Of a DNA stretch of 64,000 nucleotides, positions 53,741 to 64,000 are shown one piece after another (the first letter of the stretch is position 1; the number at the start of each line of letters is the position of its first letter). The stretch is taken from the NCBI GenBank assembly GCA_023053575.1, contig JAKZAP010000014.1, positions 10,994,363-11,058,362 of the forward strand, in the 5' to 3' direction. The notes below the pieces were generated by a model. The model searched no databases and had not been told where the DNA came from. It worked only from the letters and a program-made list of their open reading frames with translations. Source of the DNA: Branchinecta lynchi (taxonomy: Eukaryota; Arthropoda; Branchiopoda; Anostraca; Branchinectidae). The translations under genes were made by a program, and so were the position numbers.

Positions 53741-54405
53741 TCAAATTTAGGCCATCCACTCTAACTTGTCTTAATATTTTGCTCAGTTGCTTTTGCGCCC
53801 TACAGCGGCTAAGATATACGGAGTTGTTAGTATTGCAACAGTTTTGAATTATTTTCGTTGTCGTTCAAAGTGTTCAAATAGACGAAACAGAACAGCCAAA
53901 AATAACCAGCAGACTTAAAAGCGAATTCGATTCCATTCTTTGTTTAAAAACAAACTGAAACTTTTGTCAGTTTCAGATGTAAAAAAAAAAAAAACTAATG
54001 CATACCGAGTTTCGGTATGTGTTCAAAGAAGCATACTGCACCTTTGGTGGTATGAGAGAACCGTTTTTGTTTCTTCCCAGTGATCAAATTAAGTTTCTAT
54101 GTTTGGAGCTCGTAAAGCACCATCTAGTGGCTTCGATCCCTGCGCGTCATTAATCGAAAACCGAGGAAAGTTAAAATTAACGAAGAAGAGCGACGGGAAA
54201 TCTAGTGGATAGCCAACTATGAGACACCACATCATGGGTCCTTGTTTTTTGTTTTTTTTAGTGATTATCCATCGGTGATGTTTGTTATGCGGCGAGGATG
54301 CTGTGATTAGTACTTCATAGTGTAACTGGTGAAAAAGATACATATATATACATAGGCGCGGACAATAGTGTATAAGTATTCAAGAGATAAGCTCTATGAT
54401 TAAGT
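53741..54405. other. No gene or repeat recognised
   Basis: AT-rich with an A-tract near 53981-53995. A minus frame at 54089-54343 shows no family signal. Confidence 0.4.
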
Positions 54406-54407
54406 AG

Positions 54408-54840
54408 CCCTTCAGCCCGAACTGACTGTGAATCATATTTGATGTTGGCAAACGGTTAAGTCGGCTGCGATTCAGATCGCTGGTTCGTTTTTCTGGTGTA
54501 GCTTATTATGCGCGGCCCCTGACTTTTTTTTTGACTTCATGAAAGAAATGGAGAAATTCGATTAAATTAATGCTGCGGAATATATATTTGTATCTATATA
54601 TGTAGAGCCGAGCGGCCAGAGACGCGCCGTTTATATTTATAAAACCGTTCAAGGGACGACCAGTTCCGTTAGTAAATGGAAAATATAGACTTCTGGTGTG
54701 ACTTCACGGGCCACGCATAATAGGCTGAGGTATAGACGACACCCTTTTTCTAGCTAGAGCCGGAAGAGGACCTTGTCAATAAGAGCCGAAGTATCACAAG
54801 AATAAATCTCATCTGACTTAATTGTTTAGCGCCATCCGAT
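54408..54840 (+). mobile_element. Family B element, degenerate and long
   Basis: The left arm ACTGACTGTGAATCATATTT and a decayed right arm enclose, on +, AGAGCCGGAAGAGGACCTTG then AAGAGCCGAAGTATC (54756-54795). This is the hammerhead block with the core changed (CGGAAGA, GAAG). Confidence 0.5.
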
Positions 54841-54856
54841 AAAAACTTACTAAGAT

Positions 54857-55176
54857 TTACCCATTAGAATATTTTTTGATATTAGGCTGAGTTAATCGTC
54901 TCGTTTTCGCAAAATTGAAATCTCGTCGGGTCGGGTCAAATCTGTTTGCGAACATTGGTCGTTCAAAAACGTTCATAGGCAGGCTGGGAACGAGTGTGTA
55001 TTTATGATCCGTCGAAATAGATGGGTTGCAGTTTGCGAACTTGTCTCCCGCTGATCTTTCTATTGTTCGCACGGTAGCTTGTGAATAATTTTGCATACAT
55101 ACCCGTCCAATGGTCGAATTATGCAATCTGGCTCGAAAATTCGCCACTGCATTAAAAGCATTAAGCTCATCCTAAT
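54857..55176 (-). CDS. Unassigned open frame, minus strand
   Basis: An open frame of about 106 codons follows a TTAG that could be a splice acceptor (minus, near 55176). It contains ARLHNSTIGRVCMQNYS and FERPMFANRFDPTRRDF. I do not recognise a family; it may be an exon or part of a decayed mobile element. Confidence 0.18.
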
Positions 55177-55415
55177 TTTGTATCTGTGGGGACCCAGTCA
55201 AGACTAAGCGATTTGAAGGCAGTCTTAATGCCCAGGTTGGTTTTGGTAAGGACATCCTGGCATTGTTTTGCAGCAATCAGTCGTTCTTGATAATACGATG
55301 CCTGTTTACTAAATTTTTCCTACGTTTTGAGTTTAATATTAAAGGGATAAACTTGTAGATCTTTCAACAAGCTGTTTGGCGATTCACAAGCTTCAAGAGC
55401 CGGGAGCGTTTAACT

Positions 55416-55615
55416 AGAAATTCCTTCGACTGCGAATCATATTTTGAAGGTACAAAACGAATAAGTCAGCTACATTTTATTTATAGCTGTATTTCGGCCC
55501 TTCTTGGCAAGGGTCCTCTTCAGGCTCAAGCTGGAAAATGAACTTCGCCAAGAAGGGCAGAAATATAACTCTAATAAAATGTAGCTGACTTATTCGTTTT
55601 GCACCGTCAAATATA
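55416..55615 (-). mobile_element. Family B element with perfect 11-bp target duplication
   Basis: AGCGTTTAACT at 55405-55415 and 55616-55626 flank it. On the minus strand the core reads CTGAAGA, GGACCCTTGCCAAGAAGGGCC, GAAA, but the following base pattern (TACA) lacks the U of the cleavage site, so the ribozyme is probably inactive. Confidence 0.8.
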
Positions 55616-56027
55616 AGCGTTTAACTGACCTAGTTCCAGACATCAGTTGCGTTTTGTTAATCTCAGTTCTCTTATAAATTAGTGTTTTTGATGGACGAAG
55701 GACTATTGAGAACGAGAAACGGGGACTCGAGAAGTGACTAGCCAACTATCTTCTCGATTCTGCAGAATAGTGAAGGTTTTACCGTTCCCATTTTTTGACA
55801 AAAACGCAAGAAAAGAAGAATACGCCGCTCATGAAATTTAATGACGAATTGCCGCCAGATGCGCTAGAGGAACAATAACAATCACACGCTAGATCTTGGT
55901 ATAAGAATATGGAGGGCAATAAGCGATTAGGCTTTCGGCACACCCAGTCGCGCATTAGCCCCGTGGAAAAGTTTGCAGTGAAATCGGAAGCCAGAATTGA
56001 GCTTGACAGAACAGAGTTGGGTACACT

Positions 56028-56170
56028 GTAAACAAAAATCTTGCAGTATTTGCTCCTAGGATTAATCTTGTCTCTAGAAAGATAATCTTGTCTCTAACTC
56101 TGATTAATCCTGTCTCGGTGAGACAAGATTAATCCCAGTAGCAAATACTGCAGTTAACTTAAACAGTTTA
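56028..56170. mobile_element. Small fold-back MITE
   Basis: GCAGTATTTGCTCCTAGG (56043) and AGGATTAATCTTGTCTC are inverted as GAGACAAGATTAATCCCAG and AGCAAATACTGCAG near 56119-56154. 143 bp. Confidence 0.65.
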
Positions 56171-56639
56171 AAACATGGCCAGACCTGAGAGGAATTGAAA
56201 TGGCCAAATAAACCTGATTAAATCAACACCAAGAAGCAGCGTGGCATTATTAATTTGTATACTGGCGCGTCTAGCAGCAAAAAACGAACTAATCCGGAAG
56301 GAATTTATAGGGGACGTGTTGGCTTCATTGTATTGAGAAAGAGGAGAGTTTTTAGGAGGATTGCGAAGAGAACTGAGATTAAAAAAAAAAAAAAAAAATG
56401 CTGCCTACAAAGCCCCTTTCATAGGTAGAGCTCAGTCGCTAGCCGACATCTACTGCTCAGAGGCGTCATTTGGAGTGAAGGGGATAGCTTTTCAAGGGGA
56501 GTGCTGACTTAGAACAATGCCGTTGCCCACCCCTCGGTTTCCGTAGAGTGACGCCTTTGCCTGGCAGCAAAGAGACGGGTAGCGACAATGCTCTTGAGAG
56601 CCTGGCTGCTTGGGCATGAATGCTGGAAAGAAACGCTTG

Positions 56640-57400
56640 TGAAAACTTACGAGAGTATCTTCTCCGGTAGCGTTTCTGTACTCTTGATGACTAACTCTTC
56701 GTGCAGATGAAGAATTTCCGGTTCCGCAGCGAAGAGCCAGAAACGTCACGACAACAAACGTTGTTGATTAGTTTACACGTTATTTGAATCAGTTTTGATG
56801 TTAGTTTGGGTGACGTTTCTTGTTCTTCTCGGGGTTCACTGGCAAAGTGACTTCGTTTTCGGACTTCGGTCATATAGAGCATTAGCTTGACCAGACGATT
56901 AGGGTCGGGTGCTCGCGGGCTGAAACTCCTGCCCAGATTTTAGGCACCGCCATCAATTCCATATGGAAAAGTTGTAGACCTTTTCAACATGGTGATGGAA
57001 GTACAGAAAATCAGGCCGGGAAATCCTAATCGTGGTTTCGTACTATAACAGACGCTACCGAAATTATTGGAGATCAGCGGGGAGTTGCTTTGTCAGGAAA
57101 TTTGCTTGGAGGCCAGGGTTTGCGTTTGTGATTTTCCCATAACTGGTTTTGGTTTCGTCTTAGTGTTGCGCTCTCTAATTGTGTAGTATGTGACACGCTT
57201 GTATACTCTATATGACTAAGTCCGAAACACGCCAGTGACCATCAGGAAGAACGAGAAACGTCACCCTAACGATTATTCAAATCATTTGTAAACCAATCAT
57301 CAACGTTTGTTGACAGCTGTGGTGACGTTTCTGGCTCTTCGCTTTCTTCACCGGCACGATGAGTTAGTCATCAAGAGTATCGCGGAAGGGGGCTGAAGAG
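56640..57400. repeat. Large inverted repeat with ~200 bp arms
   Basis: Left arm 56640-56880 and right arm 57195-57400 match as complements: CTCTTGATGACTAACTC / GAGTTAGTCATCAAGAG, GAAGAGCCAGAAACGTCAC / GTGACGTTTCTGGCTCTTCG, AGTCCGAAA-type ends. The spacer is ~315 bp. A minus-strand GTAAGT near 56651 follows an open frame in the left arm. Confidence 0.65.
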
Positions 57401-57489
57401 GTTCTCAATTTCTGTCAAGTCTCTGCGAAAAATCAGGGATATCTTCAAGATTTGATCCGCGCTCGTGTGTGTTGAACTCTGTGTCGTTG

Positions 57490-57860
57490 AAACAACTTGA
57501 GCCACGTTCGATTTAGCCTTGTCCCGGTCTTGTCTCAGTCCTGTCAGCCAAATGCTGTTTTATTTAACTGCCTTGTCCGCTTAATGCCGTTTTATTTGTC
57601 CTGTCAGCTGACCATTGTCAGTGCCCTGTCAGACAGGACGCCGCGAATGGTGACATGCTCCCGGAGAAAGTTTTGGTCCTGTCTCGGGTAAATTTCTTGA
57701 CTGCGTTTTATTTGCGATGCTTGTCCGCTGAGTCATTCACCTGACAGGGCTACATAAAACGGGTTGAAACTGTGACAAGGCAGTAACAAGAAGACAGGAC
57801 CGAGACACGGAGGACTCAAATCGAACTCGCAAAGGCCCTTCGAAAGTGAAATACCTGTCA
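57490..57860. repeat. Fold-back region with CCTGTC-type motifs
   Basis: GCCTTGTCCCGGTCTTGTCT (57513) pairs loosely with ACAAGAAGACAGGACCGAGA (57785), and CCTGTCAGNN/CTGACAGG motifs lie between. Probably a decayed MITE. Confidence 0.45.
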
Positions 57861-58149
57861 CGATCGCAAGCAAATACATATGCCCATTTTCTGTCTCGAA
57901 AGAAGGAGCAAGGGACCTGAAAGTGGCGCAGGTCTGTGTTTTTTTCTTGACGAGCCGTGCAAAGATTGTGTTTCCAAGAGGCATGTTTCTTCAGTTCGTT
58001 TGTTAACAATTTTCTTGTGATACGAGACGAATGAACTTGAACCCAGAAGCGGGCTTGTTCCGGTCCTTACATTTCGTTGTTCCGACTTAAGGAAGTGATT
58101 AGTCGGCTGGTCGGACGACATATTTTTGTACGAGGTCACTGCGCTTCCT

Positions 58150-58949
58150 AAGTGCCATTATCGATTTTCAGATGTGTTTATAGTTTGAAATAAAATTACG
58201 ATTCACGTTATGCTCGGATCTGGTCCGGACTTGAAATGAGACACGAGATCTTTCGAGACATCAAGTTTCATTAAGATCCGATCTCTCGTTCGATAGTTAT
58301 GCTTGTCCCTATTTTCCGGATTCCACCACCTCCCCTTCCCCCCACGATGGTCGTATCGGGCAAGTGACTATTTCCAGGTTAATTTGGTCGGGTCCCTGAT
58401 ATGCTTGCCAAGTTTTATCGTCCTAGCCCACCTTGAAGTACATTAACTACGGATCGCCGGAATTCCGTAACCCCCTCCAACTCCCCCCCCCCCCCACAGT
58501 GTCCGAATCCGGTCCAGTTCTGCCAGTGATGTATCTAGAGCTTGTGCTTGTTCTTACCACCCATCCGATCGCTTCACTCTGAGAGTTTCACACATTTTCA
58601 AGTTCCCCCCTCCGACCCCCCCCCCCCCCCCCCCAGATTCATCGGATCCTGTCCGGACTTGAAATGAGACATCTGAGACACGAGATCTTTCCAGATATTA
58701 AGTTTCATTATGATCCGATCACCCGTTCGAAAGTTATGCATGTCCCTATTTTCCGGATTCCACCACCTCCCCCTCCCCCACGATGGTCGGATCGGGCAAA
58801 TGACTATTTCCAAGTTAGTTTGGTCGGGTGCCTGATGTGCCTGCCAACTTTCATCGTCCTAGCGTATCTGGAAGTACCCTTTCTCGCAAACACCGGACTA
58901 ACCGACCGACCGTCGACCTTGGCCGGAAGGCAAGTTCCATAAAAAAAAT
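58150..58949 (-). mobile_element. Family D element, copy 4, minus
   Basis: On the minus strand it starts ATGGAACTTGCCTTCCGG, then GTCGGTCGGTTAGTCCGG, GCTAGGACGATGAAAGTTGG, then two units with ATGAAACTTAATATCTGG and CCGGAATTCCGGCGATCC. C-tracts (minus: G) mark each unit. The far end is truncated. Confidence 0.7.
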
Positions 58950-58957
58950 TTGTTTGT

Positions 58958-59029
58958 GTTCCAACTAGTCGGCCACTGTAAGAAATTTCGTAAAGGAAAT
59001 CCCGTGCTGCCGAATAGTTGGCTACGAGA
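58958..59029 (+). repeat. Family I fragment (CCAACTAGT units)
   Basis: TTTGTTTGTGTTCCAACTAG and TAAGAAATTTCG, GGAAATCCCG match the start of the array at 62236. Family A copy 7 begins directly after it. Confidence 0.6.
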
Positions 59030-60137
59030 ACAAGACCAAAGGTTTCGATGGGATCCCAAAAATTCAATATCTGATCCAGACAACTGGGTCTTGTCTTAGC
59101 CAGATCCAGTCATCGCCAGACTCCTTGAACATTTTTACAATTAAAATTCAGAAACAGATTAAGGCCAAATAGCTAGTCCTCTGAGAAAACCAAGTTCAGA
59201 TATGGATTCAGCATGTGTGTTTACCCCTATAAGTCATATCTGTTTTGACGAAAACTTCCTGCCACTTCTGCCAATTTCCTGGTTTTGGCCGAACTCCAGA
59301 ACTACTTGTCCGGCGAAAAAAAAAGCTCAAAAACGAACTCAGGGTATCTTCTTTCCCCAATAATGAACATCTAATCAACTTCAAATAAAAATTTAACTTA
59401 TAAAAGAATTTCCGACTCCAGCCGGATTCCGGTCGAACTATATTTCCGGGTAAAATATGATTGTCAAACACGGATTCAGCGTCTCTTCTTACCCTTAAGT
59501 CGGTGATCTAATCAACTAGAAATAAAACTTAAGCTTCTAACAATTTTCCAGTTTTGGCCGGATTCGGGGGGAACTAACTGTCCAGGTAGAAAAATTGTTC
59601 ACATAAGTATTCAGCATGTCTTCTTGCCCTAGATCGAACATCTAATCAACTCCAAATAAAACTTTTAATTTTAACAAACTTTCCGGTTTGGGCCGGATTC
59701 CGGGCGAACTGGTTTTCACCATCGTCCTCAGCATGTCTTCCTACCCCTAAATCAAACATTCAATCAACTTCAAATAAAACTTTTACTTTTAACAAACTTT
59801 CCGGTTTTGGCCGGATACCGGGCGAACTACTTGTCGGATGACAAAATGGTTTTCACCATCGTGTTCAGCATGTCGTCTTACTCCAGAATCGACTATCAAA
59901 TTAGCTGTTTCAAAATATTTTGTTTGCCCTTTAATTTGAACCCCCTCCCCCACCCCTAAATGTAGGGCTACAAAACCCATCTACTAACTTGACTGGTCCA
60001 GTGACCCAACGAATCCTCACACCAAGTTTCATCAAAATATCTCATTCCCTTTTAGAGTTATCGTGCTTACAGACGGACGGACAACTTTTGCGATGTCATA
60101 GGTATCCCTCCACTTACGTTTTGGGATCCCAAAAAGA
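59030..60137 (+). mobile_element. Family A element, copy 7
   Basis: Starts AACAAGACCAAAGGTTTCG and ends GTTTTGGGATCCCAAAAAG, with about six units. Only two GGAC units remain before the end. Confidence 0.75.
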
Positions 60138-60348
60138 GGCGGGTTTTCCGACGAGACTGAAGTTGCGTTTTTTTTCGGGTGTAGTTTAACTGCAGTTTTG
60201 AGATACTTTTGTTTATAAAAGTACGGTGTACCCTTTTATTTGTCCATTCGAAACACTGTACATAACTAGAGCAACAGTATGTCAGATTACAGTGAAACTA
60301 CATCGACAAACTGCAACTTATAAGTGTTGCACAGACGAAACAAACTTT
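60138..60348. other. Short unique stretch between family A copies
   Basis: No coding or repeat signal recognised. Confidence 0.4.
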
Positions 60349-61383
60349 CGGCCAAAGGTTTTGATGGGATCCCAAAAATGTAATATTTGATCCAGACAAT
60401 TGAGAACGAACTACCATACTTGTCCAGAAAAACAAGACCAAGGTGTCGATGGGATCCCAAAAATCTAATATGTGATTCAGACAATCGAGTCTTGTCTTCG
60501 CCAGATCCAGTCTTGGACAGGCTAATCATCAGAGAAAACCAAGTTCGGATATACCTCTATAAGCCATATCTATTTTGACGATACTGACCGAGACTTCCTG
60601 CCGATTTCCGAGCGAACTACTAGTCCAGCAGAAAAAAAAATACAGAAACAAAACCAGCGTATCTCTTTATCCCTATAAAGAACATCTAATCAACTTTGAA
60701 TAAAAGTTTGACTTAAAAAAAATCCGGTTTCAACCGGATTCCGGAATAATTATATGTCCGGGTAAAAAAACCATTGTCATAAACCGACTCAGCCTCTCTT
60801 CTTACCCCTTAATCTGTCATCTAATCGAAGTTTTGATTTTAACAAATTTTCCGGTTTTGGCCGGATTCCGGGCGAACTAGTTGTCCAGCGAGAAAATGAT
60901 TTTCACTATCGTGTTCGGCATGTCTTTTTACCCATAATTCAAACATTTAATCAACTTCAGATTAAACTTTTACTTTTAACCAACTTTCCGGTTTTCGCCA
61001 GATTCCGAATTCCGGGCGAACTACATGTCCGGGTAGAAAATTGTTCTGACGTAAGTGTTCAACATGTCTTCTTGCCTTAAATCGAACATCTAATCAATTC
61101 GAAATAAACTTCTAATTTTAACAAACTTTCCGGTTTCGGCCGGATTCCTGGCGAACTACTTGTCCGTCGAGAAAATGGTTTTCACCATCGTCTTCAGCAT
61201 GTCTTCCTACCCCCAAATCGAACATCTAACATCTTGGGTCCGACGACCCAACGAATCCTCACACAAGTTTCATCAAAATATCTCATTCCCTTCGAGAGTT
61301 ATCGAGCTTACAGACGGACGGACAGACGGACAACTTTTGCGATGTCATAGGTATCCCTCCACTTACGTTTTTGGATCCCAAAA
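60349..61383 (+). mobile_element. Family A element, copy 8, with a duplicated header
   Basis: A header piece (CCAAAGGTTTTGATGGGATC) at 60351 is followed by a complete header at 60433 (AACAAGACCAAGGTGTCG), units, and the end GTTTTTGGATCCCAAAAAAG. Confidence 0.7.
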
Positions 61384-62235
61384 AAGGTCAGAAACGAATC
61401 CAGCGTATCACCTTATCCGTATAAAGAACATCTAATCAACTTCAAGTAAAAGTTCAACTTATAAAAAAAAAATCCGGATTCCAAACGAACTGTAAGTCCA
61501 GGTAAAAAAAAAAAAGATTGTCATATCAGTATTGTCATTCAGCGTGTTTTCTTACCCCTAAATCTGTCATCTAATCAACTTCAAATAAAACTTTTGCTTT
61601 TAACAAATTTTCCGGTTTGGCCTGATTCCGGCCGGACAAGTTGTCCTGGTAGAAAATACTGTTCCCATAAGGGTTCACCATGTCTTCTTACCCCTTAATC
61701 GAACATCTAATCAACCTAAAACAAAACTTTTACTTTGAACAAACTTTCCGGTTTTGGCCGAATTCCGGGCGAACTACTTGCCCGTCGAGAAAATGGTTTT
61801 CACCATCGTGTTCAGCACGCCTTCTTATCCCTAAGTCGAACATCTAATCAACTTCAAACAAAACTTTTACTCTTAACAGACTTTCCGGTTTTGGCCGGAT
61901 TCCGGGCTAACTACTTGTCCGGCGAACAAATGTGTTTCACCATCATGTTCAGCATGTATTCTTATCCCTAAATCGTACATCTAATCAACCTTTCAACAAA
62001 CTTTCCGGTTTTGGCCGGATTCCGGGCGAACTAATTGTCCGATGACAAAATGGTTTTCACCATCGTGTTCAGCATGTTTTTTTACCCCATAATCGACTAT
62101 CACATTATATGTTTACAAATATTTCATTTGCTCCTTAAATTAAACCCCCTCCCCCACCCCTAAATGTAGGGCTACAGAGCCCATCTAGGAACTTGACCTT
62201 ACTCTTGACCCAAACAATCCTCACATAAAGTTTTT
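61384..62235 (+). mobile_element. Family A element, copy 9, both ends truncated
   Basis: It begins within a unit (AACGAATCCAGCGTATC) and carries about six units, then GGGCTACAGAGCCCATC ... CAATCCTCACATAAAG, and stops where the family I array begins. Confidence 0.65.
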
Positions 62236-63001
62236 GTTTGTGGTCCAACTAGTCCGCCAATGCAAGAAGTATAGGAAATCCCGCGTTGCCGACTAGTTGG
62301 CTAGGATCAGAAATCATATTGGAGAAAAGTTTGTAGCCTACTAGTTCGCTACTGTAAGAAATTTCGTATAGGTAATCCCATATTGCCAACTAGTTCGCTA
62401 CGACAATAAATCGTATAGGAGAAACTTTATATCCAACTAGTTGGCATACATAAGAAATTTCGTCAAGGAATGCAGAATTATCAAACTAATTTGCTGAAAT
62501 AATAAATTTTTTATAGAGACAAATTGAATAATCAATTAGATAGCTGTTAGTTTATTGCGGATAAGATAATATGGCGCATAGCCATCTAATAGGGAAAAAA
62601 TCTTTCTTAAGACTGAAAGCTTGAAACCGACTAGTTGGATATTTCGAAATTTCTATGTGAATTGACACAATCCGACTATCTCTGTACGAGTGAGAGACAT
62701 ACCCAACTAGCTGAATAAAAAGTTGTCTCCTAGACGATTTCTCGCCGTGAAATTTCTGCCGATCCAACTAGTTGACTAAAATAAGAAAATTCCTATAGAA
62801 ACGGGGGGTGATTATGCAACTAGTTGGCTAAAATAAATAAAAAATCCTGTAGGAACGAGGATGAATATTCAACTAGTTGGCTAAAATAAGATAACTCGTC
62901 AAGGAATTCAGAATTATCAAACTGATTCTCAAAAATGAGAAAATTTGTATAGAGACACACTGATTATCCAATTGGATGGCTGTTAGCTCATTGACTATTA
63001 G
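62236..63001 (+). repeat. Family I tandem array centred on CCAACTAGTTGG
   Basis: About thirteen units of 50-65 bp: CCAACTAGTTGGCTA then AAATAAGAAATTTCG and a GGAAAT-type spacer. The palindrome is best kept at 62440-62450, 62763, 62816 and 62870. Confidence 0.75.
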
Positions 63002-63336
63002 AACAAGACCAAAGGTGTCGATGGGATCCCAAAAATCTAATATTTGATTCAGACAATCGAGTCTTGTCTTCGCCAGATCCAGTCTTGGACAGGCTAATCA
63101 TCAGAGAAAACCAAGTTCAGATATACCTCTATAAGCCATATCTATTTTGACGATACTGACCGAGACTTCCTGCCGATTTCCGAGCGAACTACTAGTCCAA
63201 AAAAAAAAAATACAGAAACAAAACCAGCGTATCTCCTTATCCCTATAAAGAACATCTAATCAACTTTGAATAAAAGTTTGACTTAAAAAAAAATCCGGTT
63301 ACAACCGGATTCCCGAATAATTATATGTCTGGGTAA
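63002..63336 (+). mobile_element. Family A element, copy 10, 5' part
   Basis: Header AACAAGACCAAAGGTGTCG and about one and a half units closely resembling copy 8 (60433-60770), then cut off by the next header. Confidence 0.65.
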
Positions 63337-64000
63337 ACAAGACCAAAGGTTTCGATGGGATCCCAAAAATTCAATATCTGATCCAGACAACTGGGTCTTG
63401 TCTTAGCCAGATCCAGTCTTCGCCAGACTCCTTGAACATTTTTACAACTAAAATTCAGAAACAGATTAAGGCCAAATAGCTAATCACCTGAGAAAACCAA
63501 GTTCAGATTTGGATTCAGCCTGTTGTTTTTACCCCTATAAGTCATATCTGTTTTGACGAAAACTTCCTGCCACTTCTGCCAATTTCCCGGTTCCGGCCGA
63601 ACTCCAGAACTACTTGTCCGGCGAAAAAAGAAAGCTCGAAGACGAAATCAGGGTATCTTCTTTCCCCAGTAATGAACATCTAATCAACTTCAAATAGAAA
63701 TTTAGCTTATAACAAATTTTCCGATTCCAGTCGGATTCCGGTCGAACTATATGTCCGGGTAAAATATGATTGTCATACAGGGACTCAGCATCTCTTCTTA
63801 CCCTAAATCGCTTATCTAATCAACTAGAAATAAAACTTTGACTTCCAACAGATTTCCGGTTTTGGCCGGATTCCGGACGAACTACATGTCCGGGTAGAAA
63901 ATTGTTTTCACATAAGTGTTCAGCATGTCTTCTTGCCCTAAATCGAACATCTAATCAACTCCAAATAAAACTTTTAATTTTGACAAACTTTCCGGCTTGG
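63337..64000 (+). mobile_element. Family A element, copy 11, runs off the window
   Basis: Header AACAAGACCAAAGGTTTCG at 63338 and units in the same order as copy 3 (23109 onward), continuing to the right edge. Confidence 0.7.

Overview
The window is animal nuclear DNA. Four protein-coding genes with GT-AG introns sit in a very repeat-rich, gene-poor background, and exon coding probably covers well under a tenth of the 64 kb. The gene set fits an arthropod or close relative. The secreted LRR protein looks like the 'Oplophorus-luciferin 2-monooxygenase non-catalytic subunit-like' proteins that I know mainly from crustaceans and their relatives. Species cannot be determined from sequence reading alone.

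Layout. (1) About 3.06-11.90 kb, + strand: the 3' part of a DDX20/Gemin3 DEAD-box helicase in four exons whose splice phases join without a break; the 5' exons with motifs I and II are not seen. (2) 18.78-28.41 kb, + strand: three exons of the LRR protein, with the signal-peptide exon missing. (3) 37.63-40.26 kb, - strand: MRPL53 in three exons, followed 24 nt after its stop codon by a 66-codon ORF for a small single-span membrane protein (possible dicistronic transcript). (4) 45.70-51.81 kb, + strand: a short PHF13/PHF23-like PHD-finger protein in three exons. Two weak candidate exons lie at 28.45-28.62 and 32.65-32.86 kb.

Repeats explain most of the rest. Family A: non-coding elements of 0.9-2.3 kb that start AACAAGACCAAAGG, carry an array of ~137 bp units, and end in a (GGAC)n tract and the palindrome TTTTGGGATCCCAAAA. 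Family D: elements of ~1.2-1.6 kb with TGGCACTTG-type ends and ~145/440 bp internal repeats. Family B: fold-back elements with 11-12 bp target duplications; one copy holds an apparently intact minimal hammerhead ribozyme core. There are also several MITEs (TA-, TTAA- and hAT-type), long palindromes, minisatellite arrays and at least six decayed non-LTR reverse transcriptase fragments. The second PHF intron and the LRR-gene introns are built largely from these elements.

Most notable: the hammerhead motif at 4591-4640, which suggests that family B is related to Penelope-like or retrozyme-type retroelements; a family B insertion ending 6 nt from a DDX20 splice acceptor; the MRPL53/small membrane protein pair; and the parallel architecture of families A and D.
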